Of a stretch of 64,000 nt of DNA, positions 24,958 through 36,754 are shown piece after piece. A program made the position numbers and the translations under genes. The DNA is taken from the NCBI GenBank assembly GCA_963682055.1, contig OY821750.1:29210402-29274401 (forward strand). The letters are read 5' to 3'. This DNA is from Primula veris (Eukaryota; Streptophyta; Magnoliopsida; Ericales; Primulaceae). The notes beneath the pieces were generated by a model. It did not search any database, was not told the DNA's origin, and saw only the letters and a program-made list of their open reading frames with translations. Every line of letters starts with the position of its first letter. The first letter of the stretch is position 1.

Positions 24958-27783
24958 ATGGCAAACACCAACGAAGAAACCTGTCCAGAGGAAGTAGGCA
25001 CATCGACCAACCACGAAATCCCAGTTCACAAAGACGTATTAGCGCATCTTCTCAACATCAGATACCGCTACGAAGCACTTCAGGTCGGATCCTGACTAAC
25101 CATCTCTAACGTCCAAACAGAACAGCAAACCGATCAACCCCCACAAGTCGACGGTCATATCGACGAAAACCCTACAGACACTGAGGCAGAACTAGCTCCG
25201 TCCGCGACTAGGCGCGCAGAGACACCTTTAACGAACAACCGCCGCCTCAACAACGCAGGGCCAAGCTCAATGGCCCATCGGCCAGCAGCCTCGGTCAACT
25301 CCAGTCCCCAACGGGTTCGTTTTCAAACGAATGAAGCCCACCGGTATGGCATGCCCGACGACCCCATACTAGAACAGATAGTCCCATATCCAACCCTCCC
25401 ACCGCGGATAATAACACCGTATACAGTGGAGATACAAACCCCTGTTCCCCAAGATAGGACTACGGCCGCACTGGCAAAGGCCGCCGAAAATCGCAATGCC
25501 CAGCTACAGGCCCAGCTAGCGGCATGCATATCGGCCATGGCAGCAGCCGGCGTCACAGTACCGCCAGTCCAACCGATCAATCCGCACACAAATCCCCGAT
25601 GCGAAGAGGAAGATTCCGCTTACCGAGCGGCGATGACAGGCCGACCTCATGAAACGGGGATACCCCGACAAGGGGAACCTATCCCAGGGATAACCCCGAC
25701 GGTCTACGGTCACCAAGGCGGGCCTTCAAACGACGGGAAATACACCGACCACAGGGTCATAGTCGGATACTATCCACAACACCCCCATGGGGGGTACACA
25801 CCACACTACCCAGCACCGGACGACGCGTTCCAACAGGCTTGGGACGTATGCCAAGAGACTCCATGTACCAAGCAGATAACACGGTACCGAAATCCTGTGG
25901 GGTTCGTCATCCCCGAATTCAGGCTCTACGATGGAAGGAGCTGCCCCATGGATCACCTAAGACACTACAAAACGATGATGGAGCTGTGGAGTGATGACAG
26001 TGCACTTATGTGCAAATTTTTCAAAAACAGCTTGGGTCAGGAAGCGTCTTCGTGGTATCATAATCTACCACGGGGGTCCATACGAAGCTGGACGAAGCTC
26101 CTCCGTGCATACTCCACCCGATACGCCGCTCATAGGAAGAAGAAGGTCAACATTGAAATCCTTCTGAAAATGGCAATGCAGCCGAATGAGAGGCTCCATG
26201 ACTACTGCATACGCTTCATTGACGTGGCCAATCAGATTCCGCAGTACGCCAATAACATAGTCATTCAAAACTTCATCAACTCCATTCCAAGCGGCTATTG
26301 GGCAAGAAGAAAGTTCATAGGCAAAAGCTTCCCGACCACAGATGCTCTGCTAGCCTATTGTACCCACCTCACCGATAAGAACGAGGAAATGCGACTCCTT
26401 AACCGAACTCTACCAAGAAGAGACACGGTCCGAGAAGCACAAGTGGGCCGCAAGAGAGCCAAAAACAACCAGGGGGAAGCAATCAGACCGACCATACGGG
26501 ACAAAGGTCCCGAGGTCCATGACAGGGTAGAACAACCCCGAGAGCCCGAGCGCAAACCCCTCCAGCTCACATACCCGATGCCGAACAACGATCCTAAACC
26601 TCTCCGGATCGCCTACCCCATGCCCCCCAAACCTCATCAGCAAGGTCGGTTCCCAGAAAGGGAGCGCCGAAACACCTTCGAACCGGTCGAGCTGCGATAC
26701 ACTTTCACCCTGTCGGCTGAAGATATCCTTAAGGATATATATAGGGAAAGTTGGTATTCCCGACCACAACCGTTCGCTACTCCCCCCAAACTGAGAGACT
26801 CCAAGCTCTTCTGCGCCTATTATGAGGATCACGGCCATCTCACCGAGCACTGCCGCAATCTGTGATGGAAGATGAACACGTGGGGTGACGCCGGGTACCT
26901 CAACAAGTTCATCAAGGGCGTCGGGGACAAAGGCAAACAGCTGGCCATCGATGGAGCCGACAACCGACAAGGCAAAACAATTAACGTCATGCATCTGTCT
27001 AGACCCAAGACCACTGGAGGGGAAAGGTCGCAACAGCGGCAGCTGGCGCATTTTGGGCAGGTAGCCAAGGCATCACAGGCGTCAACTTTCAAGAGGCAGT
27101 GCACGCCACAGCGACACCCACCCATTTCTTTCTCAGATCTCGATGAAGAAGGGGTGATATACCCCCACGGGGATGCCATTAACCTCCGCATCCAAATCGG
27201 CATTGACATGGTCAGCAGAGTGCTTGTCGATCAAGGAGCCTCTTGTGATATCATGTACAAAGAGCTCTTTGACAAGATGGAGCTCAAGCTACAAGATCTA
27301 CGACCAATCGACATCACACTGATCGGGTTCATTTCCGAGACGACTAAACCACTGATGAAGATCGTCCTAACTGTTATGACAGGATCCGTATCAGTCCCCG
27401 TAGAGTTCTTGGTGGTCAATGACAATTCAGGCCACAATGCGATCTTGGGCCGACCATGGCTACATGCCATGCGGGCTATACCTTCAACATACCACCAAAA
27501 GGTGAAATACCCCAATGCTAGATGGGAGGTCGAGACGGCCCGAGGATGTCAAGAGGATTCACGATGATGTGAGGACATCACTGCAGCTATGAAGAGGCAA
27601 CTGGTTGTTATCGAACAACCCACAAGAACGAGGAAGCTCCTCAACCAAATAGCCCGATCTGAGAGGGTGGTAGAGGAACAAGTGGGAGAGACGCTCCGGA
27701 AGGTGAGCATCCCTGATATGGATGAGGAACATTATTTCCTCCTTTCGAGGATGCGAGCTTTCCTCACCTGCTCCTCTAGGTGA
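24958..27783 (+). pseudogene. gag-pro: gag-protease of the LTR element, with three internal TGA codons
   Basis: One reading frame runs from ATG 24,958 to the stop at 27,781, interrupted only by TGA at 25,093, 26,863 and 27,565. From the long open part (25,270-26,865, 531 codons) the order is a proline-rich N-terminal region; the Retrotrans_gag core (around YDGRSCPMDHLRHYK, FFKNSLGQEASSWYHNLP and YCIRFIDVANQIPQ); and the CX3-DHGH-X4-C finger (FCAYYEDHGHLTEHCRNL) that Tat-type gags carry. After the second TGA comes an aspartic protease (27,120-27,500) with VLVDQGASCDIMY at the active site and NAILGRPWLHAMRA at its C-terminal side. The pol part ends near 27,735, where the frame runs into the reverse complement of an antisense ORF. 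Gag would form the virus-like particle and protease would process it. All three stops could come from CGA arginine codons. Confidence 0.88.
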
Positions 27784-27833
27784 GCAACATATTCAGGAAG
27801 GTTGTCACCACTATTTTCATGAGGAGAAGCCAT
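27732..27833 (-). pseudogene. Truncated antisense ORF copy 1 in the LTR element
   Basis: From ATG 27,833 the minus strand encodes MASPHENSGDNLPEYVAHLE and a further 13 residues, then stops at 27,732. It is a diverged copy of the start of the antisense ORF at 28,106-28,417 (MASPNGATGDNSPEYIAHLE). The deletion junction with protease sequence falls near 27,735-27,740. A TATAAAA at 27,864-27,870 lies about 30 bp upstream on the same strand, as in copy 2. Confidence 0.7.
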
Positions 27834-28105
27834 TCAATTCGGTAAATAAGGAGAGATACCCCCTTTTATAAGAAGAAACAATGGAGAAGATCAAGGGTCA
27901 TCTCGAAGAAAGACAAACCCTATTGAACTTCCCAAAGACATTTATGTCCAACTAACCACAGTTCCAAGTCCAATTAAATTCGTCCAATGAGATATCAAGA
28001 AGATAAACAGACAAGAACGAGAATAAAGAAATATTTTATTAATTTCAAATAATTCGATTACAACTGGGGAATGATGCCCCATACAAAAGAAATTATAAAA
28101 ACTAA

Positions 28106-28417
28106 TTATTCCGAAGAAAAGCTTGCTTCAACGCCATCCGACCCTGGTTTGGACCGATTATGCAGCTCCTTGAAGGCAAGCTTATAGGATCTTTTTGCCG
28201 TCCTTTGCTTAGCGAGAGAAGCCTCAAGCCTCTTTATACGCTCAAAGGCCCAATCCCGATCAGCTATCGTCACATGGTGAGCCGCGTCCATATCAGACAA
28301 TTTCTTCGCCGTAACGGCCAGCTTCCTTTTCACAGCATGAGCTTTCTTGACCTCATTTTCTAAATGAGCAATGTATTCGGGAGAGTTGTCACCGGTAGCA
28401 CCATTGGGAGAGGCCAT
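28106..28417 (-). CDS. Antisense small ORF of the LTR element (coiled-coil-like, 103 aa)
   Basis: An intact minus-strand frame of 103 residues from ATG 28,417, antisense to gag-pol. The N-terminal MASPNGATGDNSPEY is followed by a long charged stretch (about residues 17-92: AHLENEVKKAHAVKRK, DWAFERIKRLEASLAKQR) with heptad-like hydrophobic spacing, so a helical coiled coil is likely. I recognise no catalytic domain. TATAAAA (28,469-28,475) lies 52 bp upstream and AATAAA (28,035-28,040) about 65 bp downstream, both in the antisense direction, which looks like an independent transcription unit. Extra ORFs between integrase and the 3' LTR, some antisense, are known in the Tat lineage; function unknown. 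Expression is not shown. Confidence 0.6.
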   Translation of the reverse strand: MASPNGATGDNSPEYIAHLENEVKKAHAVKRKLAVTAKKLSDMDAAHHVTIADRDWAFERIKRLEASLAKQRTAKRSYKLAFKELHNRSKPGSDGVEASFSSE

Positions 28418-28468
28418 GACGTTCTTAGTAATGATAAGCAATTGAATATTTATGAGGGAACAATCCCA

Positions 28469-28475
28469 TTTTATA
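28469..28475 (-). promoter_or_regulatory. TATA box of the antisense ORF, copy 2
   Basis: On the minus strand GCCTATAAAATGGG precedes the antisense ATG by about 52 bp. The matching site of copy 1 is CTTATAAAAGGG at 27,864-27,870. Conservation of this site in both diverged copies supports a real promoter. Confidence 0.5.
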
Positions 28476-28681
28476 GGCAAATGGAGGAATACCAAGGGTC
28501 GCATCGAAGTTGGGTAGCAGGTTTGCAAATCCAAGAGATTAAATGGGTCCCAGGGAGCAGTCTTAAAATAGGGACATTTTTCGATGAAGCATTGGGAACA
28601 GCAAGACAGAAGTAGCTTCCTCGACAGACCGAGCATGACTCCCTCGACGTGGAGACCACACCGAGAAAGTCAGGGAGCACT

Positions 28682-29230
28682 TGATATAACATAAAAATTG
28701 GACCCGAATATATCTATTCGGGTACGAATCGACCCACTCATCATAGAGGGGTATCCAATGCTTAAATGGGTTATCACTTGCCTTTCTTTGAGAATAAGAG
28801 TGGATATTACTAAAAGCCCAAGCCCACTTAGCTAGGGACCCATGTCTGAAAAATCCCATGAGATTGAGACATTTGTCAACATCCTATGATATATAATTGC
28901 CTATAAATAACCAAATATTTCCCCTAAGAAAGGAGGAGAAATTCTATTCAAAAAATATAGAGAGAATGAGAGAAAATAGAAAAACTTGTCAGAACTCACC
29001 CCACCAGGAAGCAGACCGAACAAGATACAAAACCGAACACCGAGATCGAAGAAAGACCAATAGTATCAGAGCAAGTTGTAATACCGAGCATAAGTATAAA
29101 TAGAAAATTGTATTCCGAGCAATTATACCACCGAACTTAATAAAGATTAAGAGTTTGTTATTTATCCTCTTTTCACACATTATTATTGTTGAAAAGTCTA
29201 ACGCCACCGATCAAAGTTATGGTTTTATCA
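28682..29230 (+). repeat. 3' LTR
   Basis: A 549-bp partner of the 5' LTR at a constant offset of 4,353 bp, with no net length change. TATAAATA lies at 28,902-28,909. It ends GGTTTTATCA at 29,230, followed by the target duplication TAAAT. Confidence 0.92.
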
Positions 29231-29235
29231 TAAAT

Positions 29236-29443
29236 TCTCAAAAATATAAAAAGAAATAACATACTAATTACTCCGTAGTTTTCTTTGGTTTATTGTACTT
29301 CAAAAGTCCGAATAATATAACCCTCTTTTTAAGTTCCTTTTCATGCCCCTTTGACTATATATATATTTAGCCCAAAGTATTTATTCAAAAAAAATATTCA
29401 AAAAATATTACAATTACGATTAGCCATGTATTAATACTTTGTA
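29236..29443. other. Intergenic spacer
   Basis: AT-rich DNA between the LTR element and a Stowaway MITE. Nothing recognised. Confidence 0.4.
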
Positions 29444-29678
29444 TTCTCTCCGTTCCTATTTAATTGTCCATTACGAAACTAAGTGTAATTTTGACCGGCC
29501 AAGAACTTGTATCAAAATTGTCGGAATAAAATTTTTCAAAAGTTGATCATATAGTTCAAATGTTAAATTTTATGATTAGATTTTAAAAAAATTCATTTTG
29601 ACAATTTTGATACAAGTTATAAGCTGGTCAAAATTGCACGTAGTTTCATAGTGGACAATTAAATGGGAACGGAATGAG
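29444..29678. mobile_element. Stowaway-like MITE (235 bp)
   Basis: The termini TTCTCTCCGTTCCTATTTAA and, reverse-complemented, CTCATTCCGTTCCCATTTAA form an inverted pair of about 27 bp ending TTGTCCA. It is flanked by TA (29,442-29,443 and 29,679-29,680), the Tc1/mariner target. It is also internally symmetrical (TTGTATCAAAATTGTC and its complement). This is the best-preserved copy of the family in the window. Confidence 0.8.
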
Positions 29679-29680
29679 TA

Positions 29681-30826
29681 ACAGAGATTCTTACGAAAAA
29701 GTCACATGTTTTATTTGTAATAAAAATGAGAACTAGTGTAAAATAAACGTCAAAATTAAAAAAATAATAAAATAAATCAATATAATATCCAAACATTATG
29801 TTATTTGTCTAGAATATTTTGTAACATCAACATACGAAACAAGTTGTAAAAATTCAAAATTCAGACGAAATAAGCTATAAGTGACTAAACGAACGGGCAG
29901 AATGAATATAGGAGGTAAATGATTCGTGCTCACTTAAAGGCAACAAATGTTTTTTCATTGTTCAAGCAAAACTCATATGTTTGAGCCGGCTATGTGCACA
30001 GGATTTATCTTTGACAAATAAGATATATAGTCGAATTTAGATATTATGTTAGAATGTGCAAAACTCCTATACAATGTATTTCGTTGTGTTCTTTCTCCAT
30101 CAACGTGACATCCATAATGTACAAATTCATTTAATTTTTGTAACTTTACTGTTTTTACATTTAACCGCGTTATGGTTAAACTTACATCCTCCTATGCAAA
30201 ATATATATATATATCCTCTTTTAACTTGGTTGCTCTTGTTAATTACCATGCGACTTGTTTCCACTTTTTCTTAAGATGACAATATCTATATAATTGAGAT
30301 CACCTTTCTACGATTTTGCTACTAGTATTATAGATTATGTCATAAAATTTTATTTATAGACCATGCTTTTTTCTCTAACCCGTTCTCTCATGATGCAGTT
30401 TACATCCAGTAGGCTAGTAGCCCCTAGTTTTCTAATATCTATTCTATTATTTTATGAAACACTCATGGTGAAGCCTTTAAACAAATATTTACAAAAAAAC
30501 CTCTTCAATTACACAAATTGCAAATAAAATAAATACTAAATAAAACTGCTATGTTACGTTAACTGTCATCCCACTTTAAAATTCATTTGTCTATTTTAGG
30601 TTTCTCTCTCATTTTCTCTCTCCTCTTCTCTCCATATCTCTTTAATTTTTTTACTATTACAGGTATGAAAACTTTTTTTTTTTTCTAATAATATTATTGT
30701 TATTAATTTATGTTATTTCAATTTTATGGTTGTCAAGTTTATATTCGATTTAATTAGTATCTATGAATATATGTTACCGTCAGACCAACGCATTGCGTGG
30801 GCATGTTCGCTATATATATATATATA
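29681..30826. other. Intergenic, no recognised feature
   Basis: AT-rich DNA. CAACGCATTGCGTGGGCATG at about 30,786 looks like a Helitron 3' hairpin directly left of the mini-Helitron at 30,827, but I found no matching start. Confidence 0.4.
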
Positions 30827-30953
30827 TCTATACTATTGTCAAATCCCCCCTCTCTCTCAACCATAATTGTCCATCCGTTCATCAAAAATTCTACCATAAC
30901 GGGTTACAGATTTTTTATTTGATTCACACCCATCGATTGGTAAGGTCCGCTAG
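30827..30953 (+). mobile_element. Short Helitron-like element (127 bp)
   Basis: It starts TCTATACTATTGTCAAATCC after an A and ends GGTCCGCTAG before a T. A small CCATCGATTGG palindrome lies before the 3' CTAG. The 5' TCTATACT is shared with the element at 14,069. Compatible with a mini-Helitron, with a weaker hairpin. Confidence 0.55.
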
Positions 30954-33281
30954 TATATAAATATATAAACACACGTCAAAGCTTGGCAGTTACATATTGC
31001 ACCATACACTGTAATGTAAAACATGAATAGATATGCTCGTATGAAAATGCTTTATACTTTTTAAGGGTATGACAACTAATAAAATAATTTTGTTTTAATT
31101 TTAAATTAAATTTAGAATAGCTATTTTTGAATTTTCACATATGTGTTAGGTTTTTAGTAGTCGTAACACCTATATTTTTAATAAAACTGATCTACAATGG
31201 TGTTACTCATAACATGGAAGGCTATTCCAGTTTGGGGCCAGGTTCTAAATTTCCAAGGGTCGTAATTAATGTTTGCCATTCGAAGATAATATAAATTTTG
31301 TCACACCCATGTACCGATTTTATGGAATATATGTATATATTAGTAGTTGTGTACCTGGCTGAATTAATTCTCTTTTGTATTGTCAAGGCTTGCTGGTCAT
31401 AAAATGTGTGTTACAGACCACACCTGTAATTTTTTATTAGATATATTAAAGTGAAATTATTAGTAAGTTAATGAGGTAGGGGTCGGAGAAGGGTAGTCAA
31501 TATATAGCTACTGAATATAATCATGATATGTCTAGAAAATCACTGCAACATGCTAGAAGTTATTTTTTTGGTCAATTGACTGAAAATCGTACGATGTTTT
31601 AGATAATATCCAATACGTACGATAAACTATATAGCTAGATTAATTATAGAAAACCATATAAGTTTGATAACGATCTCAAGTGTTTCCAACAGTTTGGAAA
31701 ATAAATTGTCACGGTAATTAATTAAGGGGTCCGAATAATGGGTTGCCGTTAAAACTTAAAAGCATGTTCAACCGGTTGCTGTGGTTGGCTTTAACGGCGG
31801 CAAAGATGGGTGGAGGCGCTGTCAGCGCCTCCGGTACTAAATTGTGAGGGAGAGAGGACCATAATGAGAAAATAGATAATTATAATACATTGGGCTTTCG
31901 TACAACTTTAGTATATAAAAAAAATTGAAATTTAAACGAACAGTAGTCAAAAAAATAACAAAAAAATGCAAGTTGGTCCGTGGTATTCTACGAAACATCA
32001 ATCCAGTCACTAAACAGTTTTTTAAACAACCTGTTGTATTACATTATTTTTATTTAAATTTATTAAAAATACATTAAAAAAAAAGTTTCAAAGTAGGATT
32101 TATTTAAGTAATCAAGGTATTTTTAATGAACCCAGGAAAAAGTAGTATTGATGTGAAAAATGTATGAACTGAGAAAAATAAATTGGTCACTGTTCTTTCA
32201 AAGAATTTATGTGAAATAAACTGTATTTCACAGATGAATTTCAGTTTCTCCCTCATCAATGCTTGTTTCTAAGGTTGCTCATAAAGTATTGAGTATATAA
32301 AGTGTAAAATGGACTTTATTAATTATATGTATTCTATACTTCTGGACTTATTTGTAAATGTAAATTGTTCATTAGCAAAATGTATAGGACTAAATAGAAT
32401 AGCAGAGTAAACTATGTGTTTAATATATATATAGACGGACGAATGTATTATTCATTAATTCAGATTATTAATAAAATTGTTTTTTCCTTTATATTCATCA
32501 CTTTCTCTTTCTTACGATCAAAACTACGATGACCAGAACGTGAATCATAGTATTCTACATAAAGTCATAATTAATTTACTAAAGTTTATATTTAATTAGG
32601 TCATCACTAAAAAGTTTTATGTTTAAAAAAAATAAAATAAAAATCATGTTTTAGTTACAAACTAGCGACTAGTGAGCTTGTTGAGTGGAATAATGCTGGA
32701 ACATTCATGTATCTCTACATCTTAGGACCAAATACATAAACAATTGCATTGAAGACTATGAAATTAAATCTCATGAAACACATGGACCTCTTGATATTTT
32801 CTGCTTTGAAAACGTATATAACAAGAGTAAGTGGGCTCCAAAACACTTATATTTGGTCAATAAACATAAGAGCGTATTCAATGAAGATGTTAAAATTTAC
32901 CATCGATAACTTAACACATTGGTATAAAGTACTTGCTCTTTTAAATGACACATGTAAATTAAAATTAGCACCTTCTATGAAAAAATTAAGAATTGGTCTA
33001 TCAAAACTAAATTATTTAAGAATTAGTCTTAGTCTTGAATTTATTTAAGAATTGGTCTTTTTTTTACAAAACTATTTAAGTATTAGTCCAATTTTAGCTA
33101 AATATAAATAGTCTATTAATTCTATTTATATTTTTTCTTTCTCTCTCTAAAAAAATCTCCGCCCAGGGTCACTTCCGTCGCCATGGACTCGACCATCGTC
33201 TTGGACCGTCGCCACCGCCATGGACCACCGCTGCCGCCTACATGGACCACCTCCGCCACCCTACATGGTCCCCATCGCTGC

Positions 33282-33314
<33 letters not shown>

Positions 33315-33732
33315 ATATTGAAGGGCGGCGATGGTGGGGCCGGCGGTGGTGGGCTGTGATGGTGACGGGCGTCTCTCTTCTCCCCCCTCTCTCTAGTTTA
33401 ACATGTCATAAAGATGAAGTGTACTGAATTGTAATTTTGCATTAGTTTGGATAAATTATAAAAAAAATGGTCCAATAGTTTAGATATAAATATTTTCAGT
33501 CCTAAAGTTAACAAATTAATATACATAAAATCGTTTAGTTTAATATTTTGTCATTTTTAATGAGTAATTTCACATCAAAGTGATACAAATGACATGTTAA
33601 ACTAGTTTCGTTAAACTCTTTCTAAAAAAACATCTATTCAAATTACCGTAAATAATCTTTGAATGATCATGCATTATTTTCAAATGACCATAAAACTATT
33701 CATATGTTAATAGACTTTTTAGAAAGGCTATA
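30954..33732. other. Intergenic stretch with low-complexity segments
   Basis: No gene supported. It includes a hairpin GGAGGCGCTGTCAGCGCCTCC at 31,812-31,832 inside a GC-richer segment that starts GCATGTTCAACCGG, and a run of CCGCC/CATGGACC low-complexity DNA followed by (CT)n(TA)n at about 33,160-33,320. The 99-codon frame at 32,749-33,048 is AT-rich and matches nothing known to me. Confidence 0.4.
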
Positions 33733-35330
33733 TTCTATTTTTAAAATGACCCAGACATTTTAAAACAAACCAAACTGTTTTTAAATTACTCAAAATGACT
33801 TACACAGTTTTTATACAAAGTAGAACTATTTTTAAAATTACTTAAATTAACTGAAACTGCTTTTAAAATGACTTAAATTAACCGAGGCTATTTTTGAAAA
33901 TGACTTAAATTAACCGAGACTATTTTTGAAAATGACTTAAATTAACTGAAACATTTTTTAAAATGACTTAAATCGACTCATATTGTTTTTAAAATGACTT
34001 AAATAGACTCATACTGTTTTTAAAATGACTTAAATCGACTCATACTGTTTTTAAAATGTCTTAAAACGACTCATACTCTTTTTAAAATGTCTTAAAACGA
34101 CTCAGACTGTTTTTATAATGAGTTAAATCGACTCAGACTGTTTTTAAAATGAGTTAAATCGACTCAGACTGTTTTTAAAATGACTTAAATCGACTCAGAC
34201 TGTTTTTAAAATGAGTTAAATCGACTCAGACTGTTATTAAAATGACTTAAATCTACTCATACTGTTTTTACAATGACTTAAAACGACTCAGACTGTTTTT
34301 AAAATGAGTTAAATCGACTCAGCCTGTTTTTAAAATGAATTAAATCGACTCAGACTGTTTTTAAAATGAATTAAATCGACTCTGACTGTTTTTAAAATGA
34401 CTTTAATCGACTCATACAGTTTTTTAAAATGACTTAAAATGACTCATACTGTTTTTACAATAACTTAAAACGGCTCAAACTGTTTTTAAAATGACTTAAA
34501 TCGGCTCATACTGTTTTTACAACGACTCAAACTGTTTTTAAAATGACTTAAATCGGCTCATAATGTTTTTACAACGACTTAAAATGACTCAAACTGTTTT
34601 TAAAATGACTCATACTGTTTTTACAATGACTTAAAACGGCTCAAACTATTTTTAAAAAGACTTAAATCGGCTCATAGTGTTTTTAAAATGACTTAAATCG
34701 ACTCATATTGTTTTTAAAATGTCTTAAATCGACTCATACTGTTTTTAAAATGGCTTAAAGGGACTCATACTATTTTTAAAATGGCTTAAATCGACTCATA
34801 CTATTTTTAAAATGGCTTAAATCGACTCATACTGTTTTTAAAATGGCTTAAAAGGACTCATACTGTTTTTAAAATGACTTAAATCACCTCATACTGTTTT
34901 TAAAATGACTTAAATCGCCTTATACTGTTTTTTAAAATGACTTAAATCGCCTCATACTGTTTTTAAAATGACTTAAATCGACTCATACTGTTTTTAAAAT
35001 GACTTAAATCGACTCATACTATTTTTAAAATGACTTAAATCGACTCATACTGTTTTTAAAATGACTTAAATCGACTCATATTGTTTTTACAATTACTTAA
35101 ATCGACTCATACTGTTTTTACAATGACTTAAATCAACTCATATTGTTTTTAAAATAACTTAAATCGACTCATACTGTTTTTCAAATGACTTAAATCGACT
35201 GAGACTGTTTTTAAAATGACTTAAATCGACTCAGACTGTTTTTCAAATGACTTAAATCGACTGAGACTGTTTTTAAAATGACTTAAATCGACTCATACTG
35301 TTTTTAAAACGACTTAAATCGACGTATACT
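33733..35330. repeat. 31-bp tandem repeat array (~50 copies)
   Basis: About 1.6 kb of head-to-tail copies of a 31-bp unit with core TGACTTAAATCGACTCATA followed by CTGTTTTTAAAA. Copies at the left edge (33,733-33,960) are the most diverged and the centre the most uniform, the pattern expected of unequal exchange. Variants such as GAGTTAAATCGACTCAGAC, CGGCTCATA and CGACTCATA cluster in local sub-blocks. The array ends about 390 bp left of the MULE. The period is not a multiple of three, so it is not coding. Confidence 0.95.
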
Positions 35331-35710
35331 TTTTTTTTTTTGCGTTTTTTGATTTTTGTTGATTTTAGATTTTTTGGGATTTTTAAAATTTTATTCGTGT
35401 TTTTTCGAGGTTTTGCTTCTTTTAATTTTTTTTTGGATTTTTTAATTTTTTCATTTTTCCATTTTTATTTTCTGGAAATTTTTCATTTTTCCTTATTGTT
35501 TAAATTTTTATTAATTAGTTATGAAAATAGACCAATTTTTAATTAATTTCGGTTTATCAATTCAAAATTTACCCAAATTTCAAGCACCAGAAAAGAGTCT
35601 TTAACTTACGTTAGTATGACTATATTATATTGATATAATTCTTGTATCTATGCATGTATATCTATATTTGAACACTAAATGACAAGGACTAACTGCTCAA
35701 TAGGCCACAT
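35331..35710. other. T-rich spacer between the array and the MULE
   Basis: Poly-T-rich DNA (35,330-35,500) and unremarkable AT-rich DNA up to the MULE target duplication. The 68-codon open frame here is a product of T-richness. Confidence 0.5.
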
Positions 35711-35719
35711 TACCGTTTA

Positions 35720-35785
35720 GAGGATGGATTTTTAAACTCTTTATTTTCTGAAAAAACGCTGAGACCGTAGATTAAAATCTACGGT
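35720..35785 (+). repeat. MULE left terminal inverted repeat
   Basis: About 66 bp, from GAGGATGGATTTTTAAAC through TTCTGAAAAAACGC to the palindrome GACCGTAGATTAAAATCTAC. It pairs with 44,234-44,298 with a few mismatches. Confidence 0.9.
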
Positions 35786-35820
35786 CTGTGTGTTTTTCAG
35801 ATTTTTTGCTTTAAAAATCT

Positions 35821-36558
35821 AATAATTAAAATTAAAATACTGAATGCCTTATTAAAATATTTTTTTCAAATTAAATATGATTTTTTTAATAAAAAAACTA
35901 AATGTCTTATTTTTAAAATTTTACATAAATAAATTACCAATATTCTAACAAACTCTCAAAATTTACACAAAATTTACAAAAAAAAAAGTTGATTTGATAA
36001 ATTTTATAATTTTGGTTCATGTTATATTTTTGTCAATTGTATAAGTTGATATTTATTGAATGATTAACTAAATTGTCAATTTTTGAGAAGTTTTTTTTGT
36101 TTGTTTTTAAACACTTGTATAACGCAATATGAAACATTAACTAAGTCGTCAATTTGGTGTCAATAATCAGTTTTTTATTTTTAATTTTATGTAAATTACT
36201 CTTTTTACATAAATTAAAATTCTAATAATTAAAATTAAAATACTGAATATTTTTTTCAAATTAAACATGATTTTTTTTTAATAAAAAAACTAAATGCCTT
36301 CTTTTTAAAATTATACATAAAATAAATTACCAATATTCTAACAATCTCTCAAAAAAAACACAAAATTTACACAAATTTACACACAAAAAATTGATTTGAT
36401 AAATTTTATGTTTTTTGTTCATGTTATATTTAAGTGTATAAGTTGATATTTATTGAATGATTAACTAAATCGTCAATTTTTGTGAAGTTTTTTTGTTTGT
36501 TTTTAACACTTGTATAACGCAATATGAAACATAACTAAGTCGTCAATTTGGTGTCAAT
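35821..36558. repeat. Two direct copies of a ~340-bp block inside the MULE
   Basis: Copy 1 (35,821-36,164) and copy 2 (36,224-36,558) share AATAATTAAAATTAAAATAC at the start and AAGTCGTCAATTTGGTGTC near the end, with a 403-bp offset. They lie between the left end and the 3' end of the transposase gene. Non-coding. Confidence 0.75.
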
Positions 36559-36754
36559 CGACAATTTTCTTGAATGAAACAATCATAAATTATATAAATT
36601 TCATAAAAGAAATTAACCCAATATGCAAACATGAACTAAATTACATGAACTAAATTTCATAAAACAAATTTATTAAACATTTGTTTACATCATATAAATT
36701 TACAACAACTTGGAAAAAATAGTAATTTACATAAAATTAAAAATAAAAAACTGA

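Larger units (their letters stand above)
24329..29230 (+). mobile_element. Non-autonomous Ty3-gypsy (Tat/Athila-like) LTR retrotransposon
   Basis: A complete 4.9-kb insertion: two 549-bp LTRs (24,329-24,877 and 28,682-29,230), each starting TGATA and ending TATCA, flanked by a perfect 5-bp duplication TAAAT (24,324-24,328 and 29,231-29,235). The primer-binding site resembles the tRNA-Asp type common in Tat and Athila elements. The interior carries gag and protease in one frame, then jumps to two tandem antisense ORF units. Reverse transcriptase, RNase H and integrase are missing, so it depended on a helper. The LTRs have equal length and about 30 mismatches by eye (5-6%), suggesting an insertion on the order of a few million years old. 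No clean polypurine tract is seen before 28,682; the nearest purine run is GAGAAAGTCAGGGAG. Confidence 0.93.

Noticed and set aside
25323..27515. Long minus-strand ORFs opposite gag and protease
   Set aside because: They are antisense shadows of GC-rich coding sequence; unlike the 28,106-28,417 ORF they have no duplicate, promoter or conserved start.
24544..29103. Similar 68-codon frames in both LTRs
   Set aside because: They are shared because the LTRs are copies; composition is basic and low-complexity with no domain.
30780..30812. Helitron 3' end left of 30,827 (CGCATTGCGTGGGC)
   Set aside because: The hairpin-like motif is present but the CTAG end is replaced by a TA repeat and no 5' start was found.
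32749..33048. 99-codon plus-strand ORF
   Set aside because: AT-rich composition, no recognisable family and no gene context.
33733..35330. Regularly spaced short repeats resembling a CRISPR array
   Set aside because: Units are head-to-tail with no unique spacers, and the genome is a plant's; it is a minisatellite.
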